A stretch of DNA of 59,871 nt from Armatimonadota bacterium. Lineage in GTDB: Bacteria > Armatimonadota > Fimbriimonadia > Fimbriimonadales > Fimbriimonadaceae. The notes beneath the pieces are model-generated. The model saw nothing but the letters and a program-made list of their open reading frames with translations. It was not told the origin of the DNA and made no database searches. The position numbers and the translations under genes were made by a program. The stretch lies in the NCBI GenBank assembly GCA_016223145.1, contig JACRPN010000013.1, positions 1-59,871 on the forward strand, read 5' to 3'. Shown one piece after another: positions 38,975 to 47,554 of the stretch (positions are counted from its first letter, which is position 1; every line of letters starts with the position of its first letter).

Positions 38975-39709
38975 ATGGCGAGGGAGTGCGTGGTGAGGAC
39001 TCTGGACGTCGTACGGACGTACGGCTCCGGCGATGCCGCCGTCCACGCGCTTGCCGGGATCACTTGCGAGGTGTTTCAGGGCGAGTACGTCTCGATCATG
39101 GGGCCCTCGGGGTCTGGCAAGAGCACGCTGTTCAACATGATCGGCGGTCTGGACAAGCCGACTTCGGGCAGCGTTTTCGTCAACGGCGTGGACATTGCCG
39201 CGCTGACTGCCCGCGAGCTGGCGTTCCTAAGATGCCACACCATCGGCTACATCTTCCAAACCTTCAACCTCATCACCGTGCGCACGGCGCTGGAGAATGT
39301 AACTTTGCCGATGCTCTTTGCCGGAAAGCTCCCCGACGAGGCCGAGGAAAAGGCGATGGCGCTGCTGGACCGGGTGGGGCTCGGAAACCGCTACCACCAC
39401 CGCCCCAGCGAGCTCTCGGGTGGACAGCAGCAACGTGTTGCGATCGCCCGCGCACTCGCCAACAGCCCCGCGATCATCCTCGCCGACGAGCCCACGGGGA
39501 ACCTGGACCTGCGCACCGGCAAAGAGATCATCGAGTTGCTGAAGGAGCTCAATTCCGAGCAGGGCGTGACCATCGTCTCGGCGACGCACGACCTGAAGAT
39601 GCTCGACGTCAGCGACCGGATCTTCCATATCCGGGATGGGATGCTGGATAAGGTGGAGGAGCGCCTAGACGTGCAAATAGAGCTTGGGACCGTCAGCTCA
39701 GAAGTGTGA
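38975..39709 (+). CDS. ABC transporter ATP-binding protein (MacB/LolD type)
   Basis: ATPase of 244 residues with Walker [11 protein letters not shown]-loop FQTFNLI, signature LSGGQQQR, Walker [13 protein letters not shown] and H-loop ATHD. The [19 protein letters not shown] / DEPTGNLD combination is that of the MacB/LolD/FtsE group, matching the FtsX-like permease just upstream. Last gene of the four-gene cassette beginning with the 282-residue protein. Start ATG 38975 agrees with family length. Confidence 0.95.
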   Translation: MARECVVRTLDVVRTYGSGDAAVHALAGITCEVFQGEYVSIMGPSGSGKSTLFNMIGGLDKPTSGSVFVNGVDIAALTARELAFLRCHTIGYIFQTFNLITVRTALENVTLPMLFAGKLPDEAEEKAMALLDRVGLGNRYHHRPSELSGGQQQRVAIARALANSPAIILADEPTGNLDLRTGKEIIELLKELNSEQGVTIVSATHDLKMLDVSDRIFHIRDGMLDKVEERLDVQIELGTVSSEV

Positions 39710-39731
39710 CCGTTTCCAAAACACTTCCTGG

Positions 39732-39995
39732 CTAGTGCCTCGAAGTGCCTGTCTCCGTGTCTGGGTCTCGGTCCTCCGGGGCGAGTCCCTCATCATCGGG
39801 CATGTGCTTCCAGTATGCGCGCTCTTGCCAAGACACAAATGCCGCACCCGTTAGGCATAGAACGAAATAAATGGACGGTACGATCCAGTTAATGGGCGGC
39901 AAAGCGTTCTTTAGTGCCCACTCACTCGCGAAGCCTCCCCCAACTACAAAACCGGAAACACAGGCAAATAGAAGACAACCCCGAAGACAGGTCAT
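39732..39995 (-). CDS. Small membrane protein of unknown function
   Basis: 87 residues with two hydrophobic helices ([16 protein letters not shown], about 8-23; [19 protein letters not shown], about 38-56) and an acidic, Asp/Glu-rich tail. No family recognised. It converges on the ABC ATPase gene. Codon use looks real, but the call rests on hydrophobic pattern alone. The following gap (39996-40123) holds nothing I can identify. Confidence 0.5.
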   Translation of the reverse strand: MTCLRGCLLFACVSGFVVGGGFASEWALKNALPPINWIVPSIYFVLCLTGAAFVSWQERAYWKHMPDDEGLAPEDRDPDTETGTSRH

Positions 39996-40123
39996 CGTCC
40001 ACCCACTTCAGTGGGGACATCCAAACCCGATGCCGCTCCGACAGCCTGTAACGCCGTGACCGCGTTGTACCTCAAGCGGGCCCTTCTGAAGAGGTATGAC
40101 CTGCGCTCATTCGGCAAGCGCTC

Positions 40124-40747
40124 TCAGTTTCGTTTCCGCCTCGAGGCCCTTGTTCGATAGAGCTTCTCTGTGAAACCGCCCTCCGCCTCAAAGGCGTTGG
40201 CTTGAGCTTGGATCTGCTTGTCGAGCAGATGACAAACGAGATTCAGCAGCGCTAGTGCGGCGTTAGCGAGGGGGATGGACGGGCATGGACCAGCATGGAC
40301 GCCTTCCGGAGAAGGATTTTGAGACGAACGCTTTTCGAGGTTTGCCCTAGCCAACGCCATCTCCGCATCGCACCACTGGAGAACCTCTTCAAGGCATGAA
40401 TAGTGCCGGGCCCTGAACCGCTTGAGAGCGGCGTGGTCGGTATCCCACTGAGGGTACTTGCGCTGCCTCAAATAGTCCTCGTAATCGAGCCTGAGCTCCT
40501 CGAGGCTCGATCGCGCCGCGTTGGTCAGCTTCAACTCGAGCTTCTTGGACGTGGCGCTGAACTGGCTACCTTCAGCGATGTTCTGGACTCCGGATCGCGC
40601 CGCTTGAATCATCTGATCGCAGGTTCGGCTTGTCTTGGGAATGAAGTGCCTAACAAAGTAGTCTGTCAGATCGAATACCAGCCGAGCTAGCTGAAAGGTC
40701 TTGAGCTTCCGGTAACCGCCGTGCTTCGGAATGAGGGGCTCATCCAT
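40124..40747 (-). CDS. Four-helix-bundle protein (23S rRNA intervening-sequence / Avd-like family)
   Basis: 207 residues. N-terminal LARLVFDLTDYFVRHFIPKTSRTCDQMIQAARSGVQNIAEGSQ is the hallmark of the S23/IVP four-helix family, found in rRNA insertions and, as Avd, in diversity-generating retroelements. Family members are usually about 120 residues; this one has an extra C-terminal region (about 135-207) that includes a GVHAGPCPSIP segment encoded by an ATGGAC repeat. Role unknown, possibly nucleic-acid binding. It lies between an ABC cassette and livG, in the place where livF might be expected. A second repeat copy lies just upstream of its start. Confidence 0.82.
   Translation of the reverse strand: MDEPLIPKHGGYRKLKTFQLARLVFDLTDYFVRHFIPKTSRTCDQMIQAARSGVQNIAEGSQFSATSKKLELKLTNAARSSLEELRLDYEDYLRQRKYPQWDTDHAALKRFRARHYSCLEEVLQWCDAEMALARANLEKRSSQNPSPEGVHAGPCPSIPLANAALALLNLVCHLLDKQIQAQANAFEAEGGFTEKLYRTRASRRKRN
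40275..40300 (+). repeat. ATGGAC repeat inside the four-helix-bundle gene
   Basis: ATGGAC three times at exact 10-base steps (40275, 40285, 40295), separated by GGGC and CAGC. In the gene (minus strand) it is read as GTCCAT units. Confidence 0.7.
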
Positions 40748-40762
40748 AGCATCAATTCGCTA

Positions 40763-40797
40763 GTCCATGCCCGTCCATGTCCAGTCCATGCCTGTCC
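40763..40797 (+). repeat. GTCCAT repeat upstream of the four-helix-bundle gene
   Basis: GTCCAT at 40763, 40773 and 40784 plus a partial GTCC at 40794. It is the inverted counterpart of the copy inside the gene, so the two could pair across the coding region. It fills the 63-base gap to livG. Confidence 0.7.
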
Positions 40798-40810
40798 TAG
40801 TTCTCCTGAA

Positions 40811-41575
40811 CTACACAGCCTCGCCCAGATAGGCCTCAATGACCTTGGGGTTGTTGCGGATGTCCGCCGGGCCGCCAAAGGCGATCTCCTCGCCGTGGTC
40901 CAGCACGAAGATCTTTTCGCAGAGGTTCATCACGAACCGCATGTCGTGCTCGATCAGCAGCACGGTCTTGCCGAACTCGTCGCGGATGCGCCGAACGGTC
41001 TGCAGAAGGTCCTCGCTTTCTTGGGGGTTCATGCCGGCGGCGGGCTCGTCGAGCAGAATGAGCTCGGGCTTGGTGGCCATGGCGCGGGCAATTTCCAGGC
41101 GGCGCTGCTTGCCATAGGGCAGGTCGGAACTTCGGGCGTGGGCCACGTCCTGGAGATCCATCACTTCAAGCAAGTGATAGGCTTCTTCTTGAAGTGCCTC
41201 GGTTTCCTTGATCGCGGACGGCAGATAGGCAAAGGCGCTCGCCAGAGACGACTTGTGCCTGAGAAACGCCCCTACCGTCACATTCTCCAGCACGGAAAGC
41301 GCCCCGAAGAGGCGGATGTTCTGGAACGTGCGACAAATCCCCATCTGGGCGATCTTGTTGGGCGGGCTGCCGGTGATGTCCTTCCCGTTGAAAAGCACGG
41401 CGCCTTCCGTAGGTTGGTAAACCCCCGTGATCATGTTGAAAACGGTGGTCTTCCCTGCACCGTTCGGTCCGATGAGGCCGAAAAGGTCGCCCTTTTCGAT
41501 GCTGAAGTTGGCCCTGTTGACCGCCACCAACCCGCCAAAGCGGATCGTCAGGTCTTGAACTGTAAGGACGCTCAT
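40811..41575 (-). CDS. livG: Branched-chain amino acid ABC transporter ATP-binding protein
   Basis: ATPase of 254 residues: Walker A GPNGAGKTT, signature region LPYGKQRRLEIARAMATKP (the LivG-type YGKQR variant), Walker B LILLDEPAAGMNP and H-loop LIEHDM. The long GICRTFQNIRLFGALSVLENV and C-terminal EEIAFGGPADIRNNPKVIEAYLGE are typical LivG. It overlaps livM by four bases. LivG normally works with LivF, which is absent from this locus. Confidence 0.95.
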   Translation of the reverse strand: MSVLTVQDLTIRFGGLVAVNRANFSIEKGDLFGLIGPNGAGKTTVFNMITGVYQPTEGAVLFNGKDITGSPPNKIAQMGICRTFQNIRLFGALSVLENVTVGAFLRHKSSLASAFAYLPSAIKETEALQEEAYHLLEVMDLQDVAHARSSDLPYGKQRRLEIARAMATKPELILLDEPAAGMNPQESEDLLQTVRRIRDEFGKTVLLIEHDMRFVMNLCEKIFVLDHGEEIAFGGPADIRNNPKVIEAYLGEAV

Positions 41576-43245
41576 TGGCGAGCCCCCTTGCTCAGGGAGC
41601 CGGTCATGAGGGACTTGAAGAAGCTCCAGCTATATTCGTGATGGCCCATAAGGCCGGTCGGCTTGAGGATCATCACCAGGACGAGAGCGCCGGAGAACAG
41701 CGCCCAGCGCAGATCGCTGGCGGCGTAAACGGTCTTTCCGACAAGCGCTTCAAGTGGACCGATCTTCTGCAGCAATCCGCCAATGATCGGCTTGAGATAG
41801 ATGATCACCACGAGGCTAAGGCCGATGGCCCCAAAGCGTGGCAATCCGGTCGCCCGAGCCGGGGTGAAGAACAGCGCGATGATCAAGCAGAGCATCGCCG
41901 CAAGCGCGGGATAGGACAGGACCACGGAGAGCTGCTGGCCATACAGTTTGAAGCCAAGCCACGCCACACCCATTGCCGAGATGACGCCCAACACGCTCCA
42001 AAACGCCTTCTGCTTTCCATCGAACCGCAGGATCGCCTTCTGGCTCAGCACCTGGACCAGCTTGCAGATCAAGATCGCCGCGATGATGAGTCCATAGAGC
42101 TCGGTTGCGGGGATGTTGGGCACCTTGCGGAGGCCCTCTTCGAGGAGTTTCATCGTGATGCCGGCAAGAGCGGCGCCGGTGATGCTTCCCGTGCCGCCAA
42201 TCACGACCATGGCGACGAGCATGAAGCTCGTATCCATCTTGAAGTCGTCGGGAGAAACCGGGCCGTTATAATGCGCGAAAAGGGCTCCTGCCATCCCGGC
42301 CAGCGCAGCGCCGATCACGAATGCCTGGACTTTCACGCGCGTCGTGCTGACTCCGGTCGCATCCGCTGCGAGTTCGTCTTCCCGAACCGCAAGAAAGCTC
42401 AGCCCGTGGGCGCTCTTCAAAAGGTTGCGAACCACAGCAAGCGTCCCGATGAAAAGCAGGATGATGCACCAAAGCTCGGTGAGCTTGGGAACACTCTGGA
42501 TGCCCGTCGCGCCGCCCGTGTCGAGCTTGCTATCGAGCCCGATTGGGAAGTGGAGAAGCTGGATCACTTGCCACAGAACAAAGTGGACCGCCCGAACCAC
42601 CCCATAACCAACCACCGCCGTGAGGATGCCGACGCCCCACTTGCCGATGCCCTCGCGGTCCTCCGCATAGCGCCGATACACCGGCAGCAACCCGACCACC
42701 GCGACGACGATCGCAATGACCGTTAGGAACACAGAAAGCGTGATCGCCTGCGCGCCGCCATCCTGGTTCCTAAGGATGACGTTGACGATCTCACCGAAAC
42801 CGAGCGTCGCAACGGCCAGATAGTCGCCCTTAAGCCTTAGGGACGGCAGCCCGACGATCAAACCGGCGATAGCCGAAGCACAGGCTCCCGCCACAACCAT
42901 CATGGCGAGCCAGACGATCGGGTGCTGCTTCCCTTGCTGATAGAAGAGCAAAGTCAGCTTGCCGCTCGTCATGGCGCCGATCAAATAGAACGCGGCGTGG
43001 CCGATGCTGAACTGGCCGGTGATGCCGTTGATCAGGTTCAAGCTGGTTGCCAAAGTGGCAAAAAGCAGCGCCAGAACGAACAGCCGGACGTCGTAGATGC
43101 CCAGCTTCGGCGCCACAAAGTTGTGGAAACCGTAGAGCAACGCGAAAACGAGCAATAACGAGATGAAACGGACGATCCAATAGCGGCCGGCGCTGAACCG
43201 CGGGGCGTTCAGAACGGATTCGATCATGGTGGGTGCAATCGCCAT
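41572..43245 (-). CDS. livM: Branched-chain amino acid ABC transporter permease
   Basis: Membrane permease of 557 residues, much longer than the usual 320-420. The LivM core is seen in LINGITGQFSIGHAAFYLIGAM, LPSLRLKGDYLAVATLGFGEIV and ALAGMAGALFAHYNGPVSPDDF. Extra hydrophobic segments occur around residues 165-250 and in the C-terminal third. I start at ATG 43245, one base after the livH stop; the frame to 43419 is only shadow. It carries the substrate path with LivH. Confidence 0.93.
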   Translation of the reverse strand: MAIAPTMIESVLNAPRFSAGRYWIVRFISLLLVFALLYGFHNFVAPKLGIYDVRLFVLALLFATLATSLNLINGITGQFSIGHAAFYLIGAMTSGKLTLLFYQQGKQHPIVWLAMMVVAGACASAIAGLIVGLPSLRLKGDYLAVATLGFGEIVNVILRNQDGGAQAITLSVFLTVIAIVVAVVGLLPVYRRYAEDREGIGKWGVGILTAVVGYGVVRAVHFVLWQVIQLLHFPIGLDSKLDTGGATGIQSVPKLTELWCIILLFIGTLAVVRNLLKSAHGLSFLAVREDELAADATGVSTTRVKVQAFVIGAALAGMAGALFAHYNGPVSPDDFKMDTSFMLVAMVVIGGTGSITGAALAGITMKLLEEGLRKVPNIPATELYGLIIAAILICKLVQVLSQKAILRFDGKQKAFWSVLGVISAMGVAWLGFKLYGQQLSVVLSYPALAAMLCLIIALFFTPARATGLPRFGAIGLSLVVIIYLKPIIGGLLQKIGPLEALVGKTVYAASDLRWALFSGALVLVMILKPTGLMGHHEYSWSFFKSLMTGSLSKGARQ

Positions 43246-43246
43246 A

Positions 43247-44164
43247 TCAGACCTTATCCGCCGTGCTGCCGAAGAGCCCTCCGGGTCGGAAGAGCAGAAT
43301 GACGATGAGAATGACGAAGGCGACGGCGTCGCGATAGCCCGCATAGCCTGCCCAAACGACAAGCACCTCGGCGCACCCCATGATGAGGCCGCCGACCACA
43401 GCGCCCGGGATGTTGCCAATGCCGCCGAGCACCGCGGCGACGAACGCCTTGACGCCCGGGATCAAGCCGATGAAGGGCTGGAGAGGTTGGCCGAACGCAG
43501 TGGCGTTCATCATGCCCGCCGCGCCCGCCAGGCTCGAACCGATGACAAACGTGACGACGACCACCCGGTCCACGTTGACACCCATCAGCGACGCCGTTGC
43601 GAAATCGTGGGAAACCGCGCGCATGGCGCGCCCCATGGTGGTCTTGGTCACAAAGATCCAGAGCCCCGTCATCAGCACCAGCGTCACTCCAAGCACCGCA
43701 AGCTGGCTTTGCTGGATGGTGATGCCCGCAAAGTGGATCGGTTTGGCGAGGACGTTGACCTCCTCGACGATGCTGGGCTGCGGGGAGGTTTGGAAGATGA
43801 GGCGTCCCGTGTACTCCAGGAACAGAGAGACGCCGACCGCGGTGATGAGCACCGAGATTCGAGGGGCGTTCCTCAGGGGCCGGTAAGCCAGACGCTCGAT
43901 GATCACGCCGAGGATGGCGCACCCCACCATCGCGATCAGCAGCATGGCGATCAGCATCACGTAAGGGTTCATCGTCATGCGGTTGAACCACACCATCGCC
44001 GTGTAATAGGCGAAGTAGGCGCCAACCATGTAGATGTCGCCGTGAGCGAAGTTGATCAGGCGAAGAACGCCATAAACCATCGTGTAGCCGAGGGCGATGA
44101 GCGCATACACCGCCCCCAGCTGCACGCCGTTAACCAGTTGCTGCGGAAGTTGTCCCCAATCCAA
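43247..44164 (-). CDS. livH: Branched-chain amino acid ABC transporter permease
   Basis: Membrane permease of 305 residues with eight or nine helices. NGVQLGAVYALIALGYTMVYGVLRLINFAHGDIYMVGAYFAY is the LivH N-terminal hallmark and GRAMRAVSHD precedes the EAA-like loop. It follows the binding-protein gene by 11 bases and precedes livM by one base. Substrate may be Leu/Ile/Val or a related amide; family knowledge only. Confidence 0.95.
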   Translation of the reverse strand: MDWGQLPQQLVNGVQLGAVYALIALGYTMVYGVLRLINFAHGDIYMVGAYFAYYTAMVWFNRMTMNPYVMLIAMLLIAMVGCAILGVIIERLAYRPLRNAPRISVLITAVGVSLFLEYTGRLIFQTSPQPSIVEEVNVLAKPIHFAGITIQQSQLAVLGVTLVLMTGLWIFVTKTTMGRAMRAVSHDFATASLMGVNVDRVVVVTFVIGSSLAGAAGMMNATAFGQPLQPFIGLIPGVKAFVAAVLGGIGNIPGAVVGGLIMGCAEVLVVWAGYAGYRDAVAFVILIVILLFRPGGLFGSTADKV

Positions 44165-44175
44165 TCGTCGGCAAC

Positions 44176-45459
44176 CTACTTCTTCTTCGATTCGAACACA
44201 AAGAACGGGATCTGCTTAACGGGCTTGAACTCCGTCTTTCCAACCTGCAGCACGAGTGCCGGCTTCTGAGCGTTGCCGTCCGCGCCGATCGTGATGCTGC
44301 CCGACACGCCCTTCATGTCCTTCACGCCGGCAATCGCCGTGATCAGGCTCTTGCTGTCGGTCGCGCCGGACGCCTTCAGCGCCGTGAGCACCACGTTGGT
44401 CGCATCGTAGCCGAGGGCGCCCATCGCCGTCGCGGGCGGATGGTTGTACTTGGCCTGGAACTTCTTGACGAAGTCCTGGACCTCCGCTCGCTGCTCGCTG
44501 TTGTGATAGTGGTTCAGGAAGTACTGGCCCTGGATGCCGGTGCCGCCCGAGTTGATGAGCTGGGTGCTGTCCCAACCGTCGCCGCCGAACATCGGCACGT
44601 TCAAGCCGACCTGTTCGCGCTGGCGGGCGATGGGCCCAACCTCTGTGAAGTACCCCGAGCAGAACATGCCGTCCGGGTTCTTCGACTTGATGTTGGTGAG
44701 CTGGGCTTTGAAGTCCATGTTGCCGCCCGACTCATAGAACTCCTCGGTCGCGATCTTTCCGCCGAAGAACTCGAAGGCCTCTTTGAACACGTCGGAAAGG
44801 CCCGTCGAATAGGGGAGTTTGCGGTCTGTCATGACGGCGACGTTGCGCAGCTTGAGGTCCTCATAGGCGAACTTGGCCATCGCGGCGCCCTGGAAGTTGT
44901 CGGTAAAGCACGCCCTGAAGATCGCGCCGCCCTTTTGGGTGATGTCCACGCGGGTCGCGCCGACGGCGACGATCGGCACCGAGTTCTCTTGGCAGACCTG
45001 GGCGGCCGGAATGGTGATTCCGCTCGCCACTTCGCCGATGACAGCCAGGACCTTGTCCTCGCCCACCAGCTTTTCGGTGGCCGACTTGCCGCTCTCGGGT
45101 TTGGAAGCGGTGTCCTCTACCTTGAGCTCGATCATCTTGCCGTTCACGCCGCCTGCGGCGTTGAACTCGTCGACGGCGAGCTGGGCGCCATTCTTGGAGT
45201 CCTCGCCCCAGGGCTGGTTATCGCCCGAAAGGCTGGAGATGAGGCCGATTTTGATCGTGTCGCCCTCGGCTTTGTTGCCCTCGGCCGTAGGCAGTTCACG
45301 CCCTGGCGCCGCCGCCGTTCCTCCGGCTGCGCCACCGCCTGAGGGTGCAGGATTGTCGGTTCCGCCGCCCCCTGAGCAGCCAGAACAAGCAGCGAGACTG
45401 AGCGCCATAGCGGCGCTGAAAAGCGACATTGACAAGGAGAAAAGGCTTCTTTGCTTCAA
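44176..45459 (-). CDS. livJ: Branched-chain amino acid-type ABC binding lipoprotein
   Basis: Periplasmic binding protein, about 427 residues, LivJ/LivK (peripla_BP_6) family: IKIGLISSLSGDNQPWGEDSKNGAQLAVDEFNAAGGVNGK is diagnostic. Signal peptide with a lipobox (LSLAAC) and a Gly/Ala linker follow. Start: I take TTG 45459 (MKQRSLFSLS...), because a promoter with -10 at 45516-45511 makes the longer frames (45534, 45519) unlikely; ATG 45429 is a shorter option. First gene of the liv operon. Ligand specificity not deducible. Confidence 0.9.
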   Translation of the reverse strand: MKQRSLFSLSMSLFSAAMALSLAACSGCSGGGGTDNPAPSGGGAAGGTAAAPGRELPTAEGNKAEGDTIKIGLISSLSGDNQPWGEDSKNGAQLAVDEFNAAGGVNGKMIELKVEDTASKPESGKSATEKLVGEDKVLAVIGEVASGITIPAAQVCQENSVPIVAVGATRVDITQKGGAIFRACFTDNFQGAAMAKFAYEDLKLRNVAVMTDRKLPYSTGLSDVFKEAFEFFGGKIATEEFYESGGNMDFKAQLTNIKSKNPDGMFCSGYFTEVGPIARQREQVGLNVPMFGGDGWDSTQLINSGGTGIQGQYFLNHYHNSEQRAEVQDFVKKFQAKYNHPPATAMGALGYDATNVVLTALKASGATDSKSLITAIAGVKDMKGVSGSITIGADGNAQKPALVLQVGKTEFKPVKQIPFFVFESKKK

Positions 45460-45510
45460 CTTCGCACCATCCTGATCCGGGCGTCGTTCACACCGGTCGT
45501 TGAGGGCGTC

Positions 45511-45539
45511 AGTATACATAACCTCAGAGGGCAAGCCAA
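45511..45539 (-). promoter_or_regulatory. Promoter of the liv operon
   Basis: On the minus strand TTGGCT (45539-45534), exactly 17 bases, then TATACT (45516-45511). Transcription would begin near 45505, about 45 bases before the TTG start of the binding protein. The TATACA on the plus strand here could also serve the divergent TPR gene, but lacks a -35. Confidence 0.6.
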
Positions 45540-45579
45540 GGGTAATCTCGCGAAATCGCGTTTCAAGTTGAGGGCACCC

Positions 45580-46536
45580 ATGTCAGACGAGCAATCCAAA
45601 GCGTTTCTCGATTCCGCAACCCAGGCCTTGCACAACGGCGAGTTCGCCAAAGCCCTGGAGTTTGTCCAGCAGGCCATTGCCGTCCAACCTGAGAGCACCG
45701 ACTCCTATGTCTTGAAGGGCGTTGCCCACTCGCAGCTCCAGCAGGCCGATGAGGCCACGGAGGCATTTCGGCACGCCATTATGCTCTCGCCCTACAACGT
45801 GAAGGCCTATTACAACCTGGCCGTCCATTACAACAGCCTCGGGCAGAAGGTCTTGGCGGCTGAAATGGCGAAAGAGGCCGTGCGGATCGATCCCAAGCAC
45901 GTGGGCGCGAAGGACCTTTTGGGCCGCATCGAGAACGAGATCAAGCCGCCCGAGACGACGGTTCCGCATACCGGCTCCTCGGAGCCTCCTGCTGAACAGC
46001 CGATGGCGCCGCCGCCCGGCACGACGGGTCCCGACCCCGTCCCCGCGCCCGGCCCGCAGCCTTTTTCGCAGCAAGGTCCCGCTCCGGGGCCCTACCAGCA
46101 GCCTGGCCAGCCTCCACAGCCTGGGCAACCCTATTATAGGCCTGGATATGAGAACCGGTCGGTGCACAGCATCGGGTTCGTCGAAAACATGGGCGGCGCC
46201 TGGACGACGGTCGGCTATGCGATTGGAGGGATTGCGTCTCTCTTTTGGGTGATTGGCCTCGGACGGTTGGCCACGATGTGGAGCCAATCCGGCGGAGACT
46301 TCCAGAAGCTGGCCGAACTGAACCAGCAGCAGGCTTTTGCCACCGGCGCTCCGGGCGAGCTCCTGCTCCAGCTCGTTTCGCTTTTTGTGCTGTTGGTGTC
46401 GCTGGTCTGGATGATCATGGACATCGCCGACAGGCGCGGGAATTGGCTCTGGCTGCTGCCGTTTGTCATTTGCTGCTGCTGCACAGGCGCCTACGGACCG
46501 ATGCTCCTGATTTACGTTTGGAAGGGCCGAGATTAG
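45580..46536 (+). CDS. TPR protein with C-terminal membrane helices
   Basis: 318 residues. Three TPR units (about 1-105: LHNGEFAKALEFVQQAIAVQPES, YVLKGVAHSQLQQADEATEAFRHAIMLSP, YNLAVHYNSLGQKVLAAEMAKEAVRIDP), a Pro/Gln/Gly-rich linker (about 120-180), then three hydrophobic segments, the last with a CCCC run (WLLPFVICCCCTGAYG). No signal peptide, so the TPR domain is cytoplasmic. Probably a scaffold at the membrane. Start at ATG 45580, supported by the SDEQSKAFLDSA opening. Divergent from the liv operon. Confidence 0.82.
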   Translation: MSDEQSKAFLDSATQALHNGEFAKALEFVQQAIAVQPESTDSYVLKGVAHSQLQQADEATEAFRHAIMLSPYNVKAYYNLAVHYNSLGQKVLAAEMAKEAVRIDPKHVGAKDLLGRIENEIKPPETTVPHTGSSEPPAEQPMAPPPGTTGPDPVPAPGPQPFSQQGPAPGPYQQPGQPPQPGQPYYRPGYENRSVHSIGFVENMGGAWTTVGYAIGGIASLFWVIGLGRLATMWSQSGGDFQKLAELNQQQAFATGAPGELLLQLVSLFVLLVSLVWMIMDIADRRGNWLWLLPFVICCCCTGAYGPMLLIYVWKGRD

Positions 46537-46650
46537 GGCGCGTCCGTCGGGGGGCACAAGGGGCCGCAAGGTGAAAGCGAAGAGTGAAGCCCTGGTACCA
46601 AGGGCTGCCCCCTTCCATCTTCCCTAGCCCCAACGAGCCGCAAAGTGCCT

Positions 46651-47187
46651 TCAAATCCCCGGCTGGACCAGCTTCCTCCACATCTCCTGCAACAGGATCG
46701 CCTGGCCGCCGTGATAGGACTCATGCTGGATCACGTGGCCCACGATCCAGCGGGCCGTGAACTCCCACTCCTTGTAGGGCAACAAAGAACCAGGTGAGGG
46801 CCAACTTGCAATTGCCTTCAAAGTCCTTTCCCGGATCTGGTCGTGCATTGCCAAGTATGCGTTGATGGGTCGAGGCGCGACGGTCGGCCACTCTCCGATC
46901 TCGACTTTGGTCTCCTCGCTCAGCAGCAACTTGTCCTGGTTCGGGTCCGAGGGCAAGCCCATGAGCACGCGCTCAAACCAGAACGACTCCACGTCGGCGA
47001 TATGCAAAATGATCGACCCAATGCTGTGGCCCCCGGGATCCGGCTGCCAGGAGATCGCCTCAGGAGGCAGGTCGGAGTCCAGTTCGCCACGCCATTCGCG
47101 GGTGCCGTCGAGCAAAATGCCCGCGAGCAGCCCGTAGGGCTCCGGCAAGTGGTTGAATTCCTGAAGATCGGTCGTCACTTCTTCCAT
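46651..47187 (-). CDS. DinB-family metal-dependent protein, copy 1
   Basis: 178 residues of the DinB/YfiT four-helix superfamily. Metal ligands are expected from His in IILHIADVESFW and HVIQHESYHGGQ, the latter being the typical C-terminal pair. These enzymes are often thiol-transferases; here no specificity can be given. A second DinB protein lies 1.8 kb away with the FG-GAP gene between them, all on the same strand. Length is normal. Confidence 0.87.
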   Translation of the reverse strand: MEEVTTDLQEFNHLPEPYGLLAGILLDGTREWRGELDSDLPPEAISWQPDPGGHSIGSIILHIADVESFWFERVLMGLPSDPNQDKLLLSEETKVEIGEWPTVAPRPINAYLAMHDQIRERTLKAIASWPSPGSLLPYKEWEFTARWIVGHVIQHESYHGGQAILLQEMWRKLVQPGI

Positions 47188-47363
47188 GGCATCCCATTAT
47201 CGCCGTCAGTGACTGGCCGCCATCCGGCCCAAATGGCCCTGGCGGGCCCTTCGGGAACCGACACGAAGTAGAACGGCGCCGGTCCGCGCCATTACCAGAC
47301 GTCACTGGAAAACTCTAGAGTCAGGCGGAGAAAGAATAGCATTCTCAACCTGAGATGCGGATT

Positions 47364-47426
47364 GAGGTTCGAGGTGCAGGGTGTGGGGTGCTGGGTGTGA
47401 GGTGTGAGGTGTGAGGTATGGGGTGT
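47364..47426 (+). repeat. Period-7 short tandem array (GAGGTGT)
   Basis: Nine heptamers without interruption: gaggttc, gaggtgc, agggtgt, ggggtgc, tgggtgt, gaggtgt, gaggtgt, gaggtat, ggggtgt. It lies in the 367-base gap 47188-47554, which otherwise holds only the R2 repeat at 47440; no gene is visible there. Confidence 0.7.
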
Positions 47427-47439
47427 GGGGCCAGAATTC

Positions 47440-47512
47440 ACCTCGCCCCAGGGGGAGAGGTCGGTGCCTGCCCCGGTTCCATCGGGGAACGCAGTGAACC
47501 GGGTGAGGGGGA
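47440..47512 (+). repeat. R2 GC-rich repeat, intergenic copy with internal stem
   Basis: CACCTCGCCCC, GGGAGAGG, CGGTG, then an inserted hairpin CCCCGGTTCCATCGGGGAAC, then GTGAACCGGGTGAGGG. Same ends as the other R2 copies. Located 43 bases beyond the stop of the FG-GAP gene. Confidence 0.65.
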
Positions 47513-47554
47513 GGGGACTCAAACCCCGGGGCCACACCTTTGAACCCCTGACCC

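Noticed and set aside
40124-40797. Diversity-generating retroelement because of the Avd-like protein
   Set aside because: No reverse transcriptase, template repeat or variable repeat is visible; the family is also common on its own.
45460-45534. N-terminal extension of the liv binding protein
   Set aside because: A TTGGCT-17-TATACT promoter overlaps it, and the added residues do not fit a lipoprotein signal.
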